Shown: one piece after another, positions 35,230-44,761 of the stretch
How positions within the stretch are numbered: position 1 is the stretch's first letter
Layout of the letters: each line of letters opens with the position of its first letter
Source of the DNA: Paenacidovorax monticola
Lineage (GTDB): Bacteria; Pseudomonadota; Gammaproteobacteria; Burkholderiales; Burkholderiaceae_C
Direction: 5' to 3'
Assembly: GCF_014489595.1 (NCBI RefSeq)
Contig: NZ_CP060790.1
Span: 2,170,001-2,234,000 of the forward strand
Length of the DNA: 64,000 nt
Position numbers and translations under genes: made by a program
Notes under the pieces: generated by a model
Database searches by the model: none
What the model was told of the DNA's origin: nothing
What the model saw: the letters and a program-made list of their open reading frames with translations, nothing else

Positions 35230-37290
35230 ATGCACCAACACTCACGAATACTCACACTCTCAGGATTTGGACTCCTGATCGCGGTGTCCGTCGGCCTGAC
35301 CCTGGCATTCATTCTGGCCCCCTACCTGTCGGCACATCGGGCCGGGGGGCTTCGCCTTGGCCCCGACCTGCCCATGCAGCAATTGGTGGACCGCGGCGGC
35401 CACCTCGGCATCAACCAGGTAGCGGCCTTGCCTGACACGGCTTTCACGCAGGTTCGGGCTCCCCTCAATCAGGGCTACACCCATGCGGTGTATTGGCTGA
35501 AGGTCGCCCCTCCGCCCACCCCTGCGGGGTCCGAGGCCCGCTGGCTCGAACTCCATCCGACCTACCTGGATCGGGTCACGCTGTACCAGTCCGATGGCGA
35601 TTCGTGGCGCGAACACAACAGCGGGGACACTGTCTCCATGGCCGATCGCGTCAGGGTGCGCCAGCCCATGTTCCCGCTGATTCCGGGTCAGCCCTTCATC
35701 CTGCGCATCCAGACCACCAGCGCGATGCAGCTGTACGGCACGGTGTGGCAAGAGACGCCGCTGATGGCCCGACTCGCCACCGTGGAATGGTCTTCCGGCC
35801 TCTATATGGGCATCTGCCTCGTGCTGGTCACGCTCATCAGCGCAGCGGCCCTGGCGTTCCGCAGCCGCAGCCTCGGGGCCCTGGCGGTTCTGGCCGCCGT
35901 CGGTCTCGTGCACGGAGCCAACGTGAGGGGCTATGCCCAGCTCTGGCTGCCGGACAGCCTCGGCACATGGAACGACACCATGGTCAGCGTGGGTGCCTTC
36001 GTGCTGGCGGCGACGCTGCCCTGGCAGACGCGGGAATTGCTGACCCGGGGCACCAAATGGCGCCACACGGACCGCGCCCTGCTCTTGCTGGTGCTGCTGA
36101 GCCTGGCGTCCCTGGCCAGCGTCCCCCTGAACCGCTACAACGACTGGGCCTGGGTCGGGGTCGCCTCGCCCTGGCTGGCCAGCGTGCTGGGGGCCTGCGT
36201 GGCCTGGGGCAATCTGCGGCGCCATGGCGCATGCGCCGAGCGCACCCTGATCTTCGTGCCCTATGCCATTCACTCGGTGCTGGGCGCGCAGGTGGCCGCG
36301 GCGTTCGTCGGCTGGGTGCCCTCCAATCTGGAGGCCAGCGTCTTCTGGCAGCTGGAAGCGCTGGTCTTCTACACGCTGATCACCATCGCCGCCGGTGTGG
36401 GCCTGGTCCAGAAGTTCCGCGACTCCGCAGCCGCGCAGGCGCAGTTGGTGGAGTCCCTGGCCAAGTCCGAGCATGCGCTGGAGGAACGCGTACGCGTGCG
36501 CACCGTGGAGCTGATCAAGACGCAGAACGCCCTGCAGGCCGCCCTGCACAGCGAACGCGAAATGCGGCTGGACCAGCGCCAGTTCTTCAACATGGTCAAC
36601 CACGAATTCCGCACGCCGCTGGCCGTGGTGGACAGCGCGGCCACCGAGCAGCTGTCGTTTCCGTCCGCCGACATCGACGCCCAGACCGAGCGCGCGGCGC
36701 AGATCCGCCGCGCCTGCCGCCGCCTCACGGCCCTCGTGGACAATTGCCTGATCAACGACCGCCTGGACAACTCGGGCTTTCGCCTGCAGCTGGTTTCGGC
36801 GCCCGTGCAGGAGATTATGGAGGAAGCGGCCCAGCTCGTGCGCTGGTCTCCACGGCACCGCCTGCACCTGTTCACGGAAGGGGCGCCGACCGAATGGGTG
36901 TGCGACCCGACGCTCGTGCGCATCGCCCTGTCCAACCTGGTGGACAACGCCGTGAAGTACGCGCAGTCCGGCGAGATCTTCGTGGCGGCACACCGTGATC
37001 CCCAGGGTGCGCTGCAGCTCTCGGTGGCCGACGAAGGACCGGGCTTGCCGCCCGATGCGGTCCAGCGCCTCTTCGAGCAGTTCGAGCGCGGCCACCGCAC
37101 GGACCAGACCAAGGGCTTCGGGCTAGGCTTGTGGGTGTCCCGCCGTGTGGCCCGGTTGCATGGCGGCGACGTGCGGGTGGAGTCCTCGACCGGACATGGC
37201 ACCTGCTTCACGCTCACACTGCCCCTGCGAACGCCCAGCGAGTCCATCCTGGACATCGCGCCCCCGACCGTGACCATGGCCACGCCCTGA
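35230..37290 (+). CDS. 7TMR-DISM-type sensor histidine kinase
   Basis: 686 residues. N-terminal anchor (residues about 8-30), a periplasmic beta-rich 7TMR-DISM extracellular domain (WLELHPTYLDRVTLYQSD is typical), seven membrane segments (about residues 190-400), a coiled coil and a kinase core: H-box FFNMVNHEFRTPLAVV, N-box LSNLVDNAVKYA, G-boxes VADEGPGLPP and GFGLGLWVS. Start at 35230 chosen over the in-frame ATG 35194, which would leave only 14 bp to the divergent regulator start. Ligand unknown; such sensors often see carbohydrates or surface cues. Confidence 0.9.
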   Translation: MHQHSRILTLSGFGLLIAVSVGLTLAFILAPYLSAHRAGGLRLGPDLPMQQLVDRGGHLGINQVAALPDTAFTQVRAPLNQGYTHAVYWLKVAPPPTPAGSEARWLELHPTYLDRVTLYQSDGDSWREHNSGDTVSMADRVRVRQPMFPLIPGQPFILRIQTTSAMQLYGTVWQETPLMARLATVEWSSGLYMGICLVLVTLISAAALAFRSRSLGALAVLAAVGLVHGANVRGYAQLWLPDSLGTWNDTMVSVGAFVLAATLPWQTRELLTRGTKWRHTDRALLLLVLLSLASLASVPLNRYNDWAWVGVASPWLASVLGACVAWGNLRRHGACAERTLIFVPYAIHSVLGAQVAAAFVGWVPSNLEASVFWQLEALVFYTLITIAAGVGLVQKFRDSAAAQAQLVESLAKSEHALEERVRVRTVELIKTQNALQAALHSEREMRLDQRQFFNMVNHEFRTPLAVVDSAATEQLSFPSADIDAQTERAAQIRRACRRLTALVDNCLINDRLDNSGFRLQLVSAPVQEIMEEAAQLVRWSPRHRLHLFTEGAPTEWVCDPTLVRIALSNLVDNAVKYAQSGEIFVAAHRDPQGALQLSVADEGPGLPPDAVQRLFEQFERGHRTDQTKGFGLGLWVSRRVARLHGGDVRVESSTGHGTCFTLTLPLRTPSESILDIAPPTVTMATP

Positions 37291-37320
37291 GGGCTTCGCC
37301 CCCCGGGGCAGACATGCAGG

Positions 37321-38261
37321 TCAGGTCAGCCGGTAGTTCACCGGCACCAGGGGCGGTGGCAGGTCGGTCTCGCCCAGCGATTCGAGCAGGCTGATCTCGA
37401 TGCCCCGGCACAGGGTGTCGAGCGGCAGATCGTTGTTCTCCAGGCCGAACGGCTCCTCGAGCTCGTCGCCCAGCGCGTCCAGCCCGAAGAAGGTGTAGGC
37501 CACGATGGCCACGACGAAGGGCGTCATGAAGCCCACGGTATCCACCAGCCCGAACGGCAGCAGGAAGCAGTACATGTACGCCGTGCGGTGCAGCAGCAGC
37601 GAATACGAGAACGGCACGGGCGTGTTCTTGATGCGCTCGCACGATGCCGCAGCCCCCGTGAGCGCCGACAGCGTGGCGTCCAGCGGCACGGCCAGGCAAG
37701 GGTCGATGCGCCCTTCACGCACGCACTCGCCCAGGTCGCGGCCCATGGCCATCATCAGCGCATCGGCGCGTTGGGTGGTCGGCCGCAGTTGCCCCACTCG
37801 GCAGCCGTCACCCAGCGCTGCAGCGCCTCATCGTCCCGCAGATCGCGCAGTTGCAGGCGCAGCGCGTGCGCGAAGGCGATGGCCCGGTGCACCATGCGCA
37901 CCCGCACATCGCCGTCGCGCTGGCGCGGGTCCATGGGCTGCGGCCCCTGGATCAGCGACTGGCACTGGCGCGACAGCGTGCGCATGCGCAGCGTGATCTC
38001 GCCCCAGAGCTTGCGCGCCTCCCAGTACCGGTCGTAGGCCGCGTTGTTGCGAAACCCCAGGAAGATGGCCAGCGGCAGGCCGATCAGCGTGAACGGCACC
38101 GGAGTGACCGTGATCTTGAGCGTGAACAGATTGCCGTGCAGCAGCGTCACGGCCACGGCCAGCAGGATGTTGACCAGCAGCACCAGGCGGATGCGCTGCA
38201 GCACCGATCCACGCAACACCAGGAACAGGCGCAGGCCGGAAGGGCGCTCGCGGACGATCAT
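37321..38261 (-). CDS. Bestrophin-like (UPF0187/YneE) membrane channel protein (frameshifted in this sequence)
   Basis: Begins MIVRERPSGLRLFLVLRGSVL at 38261, then TPVPFTLIGLPLAIFLGFRNNAAYDRYWEARKLWGE, the bestrophin signature. The frame breaks in a GGGG run (37792-37795) after VTAAEW and resumes as GQLRPTTQRADALMMAMG to the stop at 37321; one added base gives 313 residues, the usual size. FGLDALGDELEEPFGLENNDLPLD is the conserved acidic stretch. Such bacterial proteins form pentameric ion channels in the inner membrane. Convergent with the sensor kinase. Confidence 0.85.
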
Positions 38262-38270
38262 GGGAATTTC

Positions 38271-38326
38271 TAAGGGAAAACCCTTATTTGACCATAGTCA
38301 ATCCCGCAATCCCGGCTTTCCGGGAT
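38271..38326. promoter_or_regulatory. Cluster of three inverted repeats upstream of the bestrophin gene
   Basis: In the 82-bp gap between the bestrophin start and the HNH stop there are three inverted repeats: TAAGGG-AAAA-CCCTTA (38271-38286), TTGAC-CATA-GTCAA (38288-38301) and ATCCCGG-CTTT-CCGGGAT (38309-38326). The last could be part of a terminator for the HNH gene; the first two lie where the bestrophin promoter should be and could be operators. Confidence 0.4.
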
Positions 38327-38343
38327 CGTGGAATCGAAAAAAA

Positions 38344-38901
38344 CTACGCCAGGAGCCGCGACGACTTGGGCACGTGCGCCATGAGGAACTCCATCTGGTC
38401 CGCGAGGATGCGGCGGTTGCGCAGGATGAAGTCCTCCCACAGGCTGGGCACATAGGGCGCATAGAGCAGGGGCATATGGGCCTGCTCGGGCGTGCGCGGC
38501 CCCTTGCGGTGATTGCAGGGGCGGCAGGCCGTGACCACGTTCATCCAGTGATCCTGCCCGTTCCGCGCGAACGGCACGATGTGCTCGCGCGTGAGGTCCT
38601 GCTCGTGGAACAGGCCGCCGCAATAGGCGCAGACGTTGCGGTCGCGCGCGAAGAGCTTGCTGTTGGTGAGGCCAGGCTTGAGGTCGAAGGGGTTGATGGC
38701 CGGCACGCCCTTGGTGCCGATGATGCTGTTGACCGCGATCACCGACTGCTCACCCGTGAGCGCGTTGTGCCCACCGCGAAACAGCGCGATCTGCCCCCCA
38801 GACTCCCAGCGCACTTCGCTGGCGGCATAGTGGATCACCGCCTGTTCCAGCGAAATCCATGACTGGGGCAGCCCTTGGGCCGACAGCTTCAAGACCTTCA
38901 C
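38344..38901 (-). CDS. HNH endonuclease
   Basis: 185 residues from a GTG start at 38901 that has an ideal AGGAGG site 7 bases ahead; this fits the family start better than the longer in-frame ATG at 39030. The nuclease core lies near residues 100-145: NVCAYCG, then LTREHIVPFARNGQDHWMNVVTACRPCNHRKG, i.e. His with two Cys pairs for a structural zinc. This is the stand-alone HNH type widespread in Proteobacteria, of uncertain role (DNA repair or defence has been proposed for relatives). Divergent from ribF. Confidence 0.88.
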   Translation of the reverse strand: MKVLKLSAQGLPQSWISLEQAVIHYAASEVRWESGGQIALFRGGHNALTGEQSVIAVNSIIGTKGVPAINPFDLKPGLTNSKLFARDRNVCAYCGGLFHEQDLTREHIVPFARNGQDHWMNVVTACRPCNHRKGPRTPEQAHMPLLYAPYVPSLWEDFILRNRRILADQMEFLMAHVPKSSRLLA

Positions 38902-38983
38902 AACACGCCTCCTGCAAAGTTCAGGGAATCGGAACGCGGATGTCTCGCGGGCGGCCCTGCCAGAAGCGGCCCGTAGGTCACAA

Positions 38984-38989
38984 TATACT
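38984..38989 (+). promoter_or_regulatory. Possible -10 box of ribF
   Basis: TATACT stands 74 bp before the ribF ATG in a locally A/T-rich stretch of the HNH-ribF gap. No clear -35 hexamer is seen, and the complementary strand here (TATATT) could equally serve the divergent HNH gene. Confidence 0.3.
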
Positions 38990-39012
38990 CCGAAATCATG
39001 ACAGATTGGCGT

Positions 39013-39056
39013 CCCGCGCTTGATGGGCATGCGCGAGCTGCTATCAAAAATTTAGC
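39013..39056. repeat. Dispersed GCTATCA-type repeat, copy E
   Basis: CCCGCGCTTGATGGGCATGCGCGAGCTGCTATCAAAAATTTAG contains the element in its clearest form: an imperfect GCGCTTG...CATGCGC stem followed by GAGCTGCTATCAAAAA. It lies in the leader of ribF, ending 6 bp before the ATG, so the ribF ribosome site is within or next to it. Confidence 0.65.
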
Positions 39057-39062
39057 ACCCCG

Positions 39063-40100
39063 ATGAAGATCTTCCGTGGCTTTCACCACCCCGGCGTCGC
39101 ACCCGCCTGCGCGCTGACCATCGGCAACTTCGATGGTGTGCACCGAGGCCACCAGGCCATGCTGGCCCTTCTGATCAACGAGGCCCGGCACCGCGGCGTG
39201 GAAAGCTGCGTGATGACCTTCGAGCCCCACCCTCGGGACTACTTCGCCGCCGTGGCCCGCAAGCCCGAGCTGGCCCCCGCGCGCATCGCCACGCTGCGCG
39301 ACAAGCTCACCGAACTGGAGCGTTGCGGCGTCCAGCAGACCGTGGTGCTGCCCTTCGACGCTCGCCTGTCGTCGCTCTCGCCCCAGGCATTCATCGACGA
39401 GGTGCTCGTGGCCGGCCTGGGCGCACGCTACGTGCTCGTGGGGGACGACTTCCGCTTCGGCGCCAAGCGCGCGGGCGACTACGCCCTGCTCGATGCCGCC
39501 GGGCAGGCACAGGGCTTCGACGTGGCGCGCATGAACAGCTACGAGGTGCACGGCCTGCGCGTCTCCAGCTCTGCCGTGCGCGAGGCGCTGGGCCGGGGCG
39601 ACATGGAGGCCGTGGCCCGCCTGCTGGGCCGCCCCTACAGCATCAGCGGCCACGTGGTGCACGGACGCAAGCTGGGCCGCGAACTCGGCGCGAGCGCACC
39701 CGGCGCGGGCAACGGCTTTCGCACGCTCAACCTGCGCTTCGCGCACTGGAAGCCCGCGGCCAGCGGCATCTTCGCGGTACAGGTGCACGGCCTGCACGAT
39801 ACGCCGCTGCCGGGCGTGGCCAATCTTGGCATCCGCCCCTCGATCGACCCCGACGACGTCAACGGCGGGCGCGTGCTGCTCGAAACCCATTGCCTCGAAT
39901 GGCCCGCCCACCTGGGCAGCGAGGGGGCGTACGGTAAAATCATCCGCGTGGAACTGCTGCACAAACTGCACGACGAACTGAAGTACGACGGTCTCGACGC
40001 CCTCACCGCGGGGATTGCCCGCGACCGCGACGAAGCGCGCGCCTACTTCGCATCCACGCACGCCGAGACCCGCCGCCAGACCACGCGCGACCGAATTTGA
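39063..40100 (+). CDS. ribF: RibF, bifunctional riboflavin kinase / FAD synthetase
   Basis: 345 residues. N-terminal adenylyltransferase domain with TIGNFDGVHRGHQAML (the HxGH nucleotide site) and VGDDFRFGAKRAGD; C-terminal kinase domain with GRPYSISGHVVHGRKLGRELG, LPGVANLGIRPSI and LLETHCLEW. Makes FMN then FAD in the cytosol. First gene of the conserved ribF-ileS-lspA block. A dispersed repeat copy fills its leader and no normal Shine-Dalgarno is visible. No FMN riboswitch is recognisable upstream. Confidence 0.95.
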   Translation: MKIFRGFHHPGVAPACALTIGNFDGVHRGHQAMLALLINEARHRGVESCVMTFEPHPRDYFAAVARKPELAPARIATLRDKLTELERCGVQQTVVLPFDARLSSLSPQAFIDEVLVAGLGARYVLVGDDFRFGAKRAGDYALLDAAGQAQGFDVARMNSYEVHGLRVSSSAVREALGRGDMEAVARLLGRPYSISGHVVHGRKLGRELGASAPGAGNGFRTLNLRFAHWKPAASGIFAVQVHGLHDTPLPGVANLGIRPSIDPDDVNGGRVLLETHCLEWPAHLGSEGAYGKIIRVELLHKLHDELKYDGLDALTAGIARDRDEARAYFASTHAETRRQTTRDRI

Positions 40101-40188
40101 CGCGGCGCCCCATACGCGCCCGCCCGTCTCCGCCGCCCCATTTCCATAGCGCCCTGCGCACAGCGCAGGCCGCCCACAAGGTCTTTAC

Positions 40189-43049
40189 ATGTCTGAGAAC
40201 ACCGCCCCCGCCCCGCCAGCGCCTACCGCAGCACGCTGAACATGCCCGACACCCCCTTCCCCATGCGCGGGGACCTGCCCAAGCGCGAGCCGGGCTGGGT
40301 GAAGGAGTGGGACGAGAAGGGCATCTACAAGAAGCTGCGCGACGCGCGCTGCGGCAAGCCCAAGTTCATCCTGCACGACGGCCCGCCGTACGCCAACGGC
40401 CAGATCCACATGGGCCACGCGGTGAACAAGATCCTCAAGGACATGATCACCAAGGCGCGCCAGCTCGAAGGCTACGACGCGCTCTACGTGCCCGGCTGGG
40501 ACTGCCACGGCCTGCCGATCGAGAACGCCATCGAGAAGAAGCATGGCCGCAACCTGAGCCGCGACGACATGCAGGCCAAGAGCCGCGCCTACGCCACCGA
40601 GCAGATCGCGCAGCAGATGGCCGACTTCCAGCGCCTGGGCGTGCTGGGCGAATGGGACAACCCCTACAAGACCATGAACTTCGCCAACGAGGCCGGCGAG
40701 ATCCGCGCGTTCAAGCGCGTGATGGAGCGCGGTTTCGTCTACCGCGGCCTCAAGCCCGTGTACTGGTGCTTCGACTGCGGCAGCTCGCTGGCCGAGTTCG
40801 AGATCGAGTACCAGGACAAGAAGAGCACCACGCTGGACGTGGCCTTCAAGTCGCACGAGCCCGCCCAACTGGCCGCCGCCTTCGGCACGCCCGCGCTCGA
40901 CAAGGATGCGTTCATCGTCATCTGGACCACCACGGCCTGGACCATTCCCGCCAACCAGGCGCTGAACCTCAACCCCGAGCTGATGTACGCGCTGGTGGAC
41001 ACGCCCAAGGGCTACCTGGTGCTGGCCGAGTCGCTCGTGGAGCAATGCCTGGAACGCTACGGCCTCACGGGCACGGTGATCGCCACCACGGCCGGAGAAA
41101 AGCTCGGCGGCCTCGCATTCGAGCATCCGCTCTACGACGTGGATGCGGGCTACCGCCGCCTTTCGCCCGTCTACCTGGCCGACTACGCCACGGCCGACGA
41201 CGGCACGGGTATCGTGCACTCCTCGCCCGCCTACGGCCTGGAGGATTACAACTCCTGCGTGGCCCATGGTGTACGCAACGAGGACATCCTCAACCCCGTG
41301 CAGGGCAACGGCACCTACGCGGCCGACTTCCCGCTGTTCGGTGGCCAGCACATCTGGAAGGCCGTGCCCGTGATCATCGAAGCGCTGCGCGGTGCCGGCC
41401 GCCTCATGACCACCAAGGAGATCACGCACAGCTACCCGCACTGCTGGCGCCACAAGACGCCCGTGATCTACCGCGCCGCCGCGCAGTGGTTCATCCGCAT
41501 GGACGAGGGCGAGGGCGTGTTCACCCAGCCCGGTGCCAAGCCGGCCAAGACCCTGCGCCAGATCGCGCTGGACGCCATCGAGCACACGAGCTTCTACCCC
41601 GAGAACGGCAAGGCCCGCCTGCACGACATGATTGCCGGGCGGCCCGACTGGTGCATCTCTCGCCAGCGCAGCTGGGGCGTGCCCATTCCGTTCTTCCTGC
41701 ACAAGGATTCGGGCGAACTGCATCCGCGCACCATGGAGATCATGGACCAGGCCGCAGACATCGTCGAAAAGGGCGGCATCGAGGCCTGGAGCCGCGTGAC
41801 GGCCGAAGACATCCTGGGCGCCGCCGATGCGCCGCACTACACCAAGAGCACCGACATCCTCGAAGTGTGGTTCGACTCCGGCTCCACCTTCAGCCATGTG
41901 CTGCGCGGCACGCACCCCACCGTGCACCACGACCAGGGCCCCGAGGCCGACCTCTACCTCGAAGGCCATGACCAGCACCGCGGCTGGTTCCACAGCTCGC
42001 TGCTGCTGGCCTCGGCGCTGGAGGGCCGCGCGCCCTACCGGGGCCTGCTGACCCACGGCTTCACCGTGGACAGCCAGGGCCGCAAGATGAGCAAGTCGCT
42101 CGGCAACGGCATCGACCCGCAGGAGATCAACAAGAAGCTCGGCGCCGAAATCATCCGCCTGTGGGTGGCCGCCAGCGACTACTCGGGCGACATCGCGGGC
42201 GACGACAAGATCCTCGCGCGCGTGGTGGACGCCTACCGCCGCATCCGCAACACGCTGCGCTTCCTGCTGGCCAACGTGAGCGACTTCGACCCCGCGAAGG
42301 ACGCCGTGCCGTTCGAGCAGTTGCTGGAGATCGACCGCTACGCGCTCACGCGCGCGACCGAGTTCCAGGCCGAGGTGCTCGCGCACTACAAGGTCTACGA
42401 GTTCCACCCGGTCGTGGCCAAGCTGCAGCTCTACTGCTCGGAAGACCTGGGCGGCTTCTACCTCGACGTGCTCAAGGACCGCCTCTACACCACGGCACCC
42501 AAGAGCCTCGCACGGCGCAGCGCGCAGACCGCGCTGTGGCACATCACGCACGCCATGCTGCGCTGGATGGCACCCTTCCTCTCGTTCACGGCCGAGGAGG
42601 CCTGGAAGCTGTTCGGCGACTCCGAGTCGATCTTCCTCGAAACCTATGGCGCCGTGGGCGTCGGCGCTACCTCCGACGAGGGCCTGCTCGCCAAGTGGAG
42701 CCGCATCCGCGCCATCCGCGACGTGGTGAACAAGGAGATCGAGGCCGTGCGCGCCGCGGGCCAGGTGGGCTCGTCGCTGCAGGCCAACGTGGCCCTCACG
42801 GTGCCGCCCGAGGACCACGCCCTGCTCGCCAGCCTCGGCGAAGACCTCAAGTTCGTCTTCATCACCTCGGCCGTGCAGCTCACGGCAGGCGCCGAGCTGG
42901 GCGCCACCGTGCAACCCAGCACCGCCGCCAAGTGCGAGCGCTGCTGGCACTACCGCGACGACGTGGGCCACGACAGCACGCACCCCACGCTGTGCGGCCG
43001 CTGCACCAGCAACCTGTACGGTGCCGGCGAGAGCCGGGTGCACGCGTGA
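40189..43049 (+). CDS. ileS: Isoleucyl-tRNA synthetase IleS (apparent frameshift in N-terminal codons)
   Basis: Class I synthetase. From Met 40242 it is open for 935 residues: HMGH nucleotide site after [18 protein letters not shown], editing domain with [17 protein letters not shown] loop and a C-terminal zinc site (CERCW...CGRC). The true start is probably ATG 40189 (MSENTAPAP) with an AAGG site; it is one base out of frame with [17 protein letters not shown] that leads into 40242. The C runs at 40205-40214 are the likely place of a lost base; restoring it gives 953 residues. Overlaps lspA by 4 bp. Confidence 0.93.
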
Positions 43050-43546
43050 CGGCGCACACCAGCGGGGACGCCAAGGCAAGCCTGTGGCCCTGGCTCGCCT
43101 GGGCCCTGGCCCTTCTGATCGCGGACCAGTTCACCAAGACGCTGATCCTCGATCACTACCAGCTCGGCGACGCCACCCACATCACGGGCTTCTTCAACAT
43201 CGTGCGCGCGCACAACACGGGCGCGGCCTTCTCGTTCCTCGCGGACGCGGGCGGCTGGCAGCGCTGGGCCTTCACGGCCTTCGGCGTGGCGGCCACGCTG
43301 TTCATCCTGTGGCAGCTGCGCCAGCACCCGGGCCAGAGGCTGTTCAGCTTCGCGTTGTCCAGCATCCTGGGCGGCGCCGTGGGCAACGTGGTGGACCGCC
43401 TCATGCACGGCTACGTGGTGGACTTTCTTGACTTCCATGCCGCAGGCTGGCACTTCCCGGCCTTCAACCTGGCCGACTCGGCCATCACGGTGGGCGCGGC
43501 CTGCCTGATCCTCGACGAGTTGCTGCGCGTACGCCACGCACGCTGA
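43046..43546 (+). CDS. lspA: LspA, lipoprotein signal peptidase
   Basis: 166 residues with four membrane segments, an aspartyl protease that cuts signal peptides of prolipoproteins after lipid attachment. The catalytic aspartates are in [15 protein letters not shown] and [18 protein letters not shown] is the other conserved stretch. It starts with GTG at 43046, overlapping the ileS stop (GTGA), so it is translationally coupled to ileS. The end of the ribF-ileS-lspA operon. Confidence 0.95.
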   Translation: MTAHTSGDAKASLWPWLAWALALLIADQFTKTLILDHYQLGDATHITGFFNIVRAHNTGAAFSFLADAGGWQRWAFTAFGVAATLFILWQLRQHPGQRLFSFALSSILGGAVGNVVDRLMHGYVVDFLDFHAAGWHFPAFNLADSAITVGAACLILDELLRVRHAR

Positions 43547-43551
43547 GCGGC

Positions 43552-43572
43552 GCGGGCCCATCGCGGGCCCGC
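43552..43572 (+). terminator. Possible weak terminator after lspA
   Basis: GCGGGCCC (43552-43559) pairs with GGGCCCGC (43565-43572) across a 5-base loop, 5 bp after the lspA stop. There is no T-run after it, so termination is uncertain. Confidence 0.35.
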
Positions 43573-43671
43573 CCCCTTCCCGGCGCACCACGCGCCTCTT
43601 CCCTCCCTGCTGCCGTGCCCGGGTTTCCCCGGACCCACGGCCGTCACATGCGCGTCATACTGCTCAGGTCC

Positions 43672-43689
43672 AATGTAAACGATTACATT
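43672..43689. promoter_or_regulatory. LacI-family operator ahead of the lacI-type gene
   Basis: AATGTAAACGATTACATT is a near-perfect 18-bp palindrome (16 of 18 positions) with the CG centre usual for LacI/GalR proteins. It lies 15 bp before the ATG of the LacI-type gene and overlaps the leader, so the repressor most likely controls itself and the transport operon behind it. Confidence 0.8.
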
Positions 43690-43704
43690 TGATCAAGGAG
43701 CGCC

Positions 43705-44720
43705 ATGAGCATCCAGGACGTCGCCCGCCAGGCGGGTGTGTCGGTCGCCACCGTGTCGCGGGTCTTCAACCTGCCCGACAAGGTCACGCCGGCCACGCGC
43801 GAGCATGTGGAGCAAATCGCCCGCACGCTGGGCTACCTGCCCAACGCGAGCGCCCGCACGCTGCGCACGCAGCGCAGCCGCGTGATCGGCGTGGTGCTGC
43901 CCACGCTCACCAACCCGGTGTTCGCCGAATGCCTGGACGGCATCGCGCGCGCCGCGGCCGCCGGGGCTACGCCATCCTGCCCTTCACCACCGACTACCGC
44001 CTGGAGCAGGAAGAGCGCGCGGCCCACCTGCTGCTCGCGGGCAACGTGGACGGCATGATCCTGGCCGTATCCAACCCTGGCACCTCCACGGCGCTGCAGC
44101 GCCTGGCGGACAACGGCCTGCCCTATGTGCTGGTCTACAACCGCCATGCCGGGCACCCCTGCGTATCGGTGGACGGCGAGCAGGCCGTGGCCGACCTCAT
44201 CGTGCGCCTCGCGGGCCTGGGGCACCGCCGCATCGCCATGGTCAGCGGCCAGCTCAGCGCCTCAGACCGCGCCCAGCAGCGCAGCCGCGGCTTCCGTCGC
44301 GGCATGGAGGCGGCGGGCCTGGCCGACGGCGCCGGCGCCCCCGTGCTCGAAGTGCCTTTCGTCGAGACGGCTGTGCAGTCCATCAGCGCCCTGCTGCAAG
44401 GGCCCGCCTGCCCCACGGCCCTCGTGTGCTCGAACGACCTGCTGGCCATCCGCGCCATCCGCGCCGCCCACCTCGCGGGCCTGGCCGTGCCGCGCGACCT
44501 CAGCGTCACGGGCTTCGACGGCATCGCGCTGGGCGAGGACCTCACGCCCCAGCTCAGCACGGTGGCCCAGCCCAACAGCGATATCGGCCGCGCCAGCGTG
44601 GAGCTGCTCGTGCAGGCCATGGCCGGCGGCGCGCCGCTGCCGCCCGAGGCCAGCCTCACGCTCGCGCACGCCTGGCGCACAGGCGAGTCCTGCGCGCATG
44701 CCCCGCACAGCCTTGCCTGA
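43705..44720 (+). CDS. LacI-family repressor of the ABC/phosphodiesterase operon (frameshifted in this sequence)
   Basis: N-terminal helix-turn-helix SIQDVARQAGVSVATVSRVFN and hinge NASARTLRTQRS, then a periplasmic-binding-like sensor domain. The frame breaks in GGGG at 43973-43976: FAECLDGIARAAAAG must continue as GYAILPFTTDYRLEQEE; one added base gives 338 residues, the family length. The C-terminal part (SNDLLAIRAIRAAHLAGLAVPRDLSVTGFDGIALGE) is intact. A LacI-type operator lies 15 bp upstream. The ABC operon starts 41 bp after its stop on the same strand. Confidence 0.87.
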
Positions 44721-44761
44721 TGTTTCCACCCACCCTGCCTTTACCCTACGGAGCTTCCCCC

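Noticed and set aside
40185..43079. 964-codon open frame antisense to ileS
   Set aside because: Mirror of ileS; no domain, odd composition, and ileS is unmistakable on the other strand.
43547..43704. tRNA or small RNA in the lspA-lacI gap
   Set aside because: No cloverleaf or CCA-ending structure; only a GC hairpin and the LacI operator are seen.
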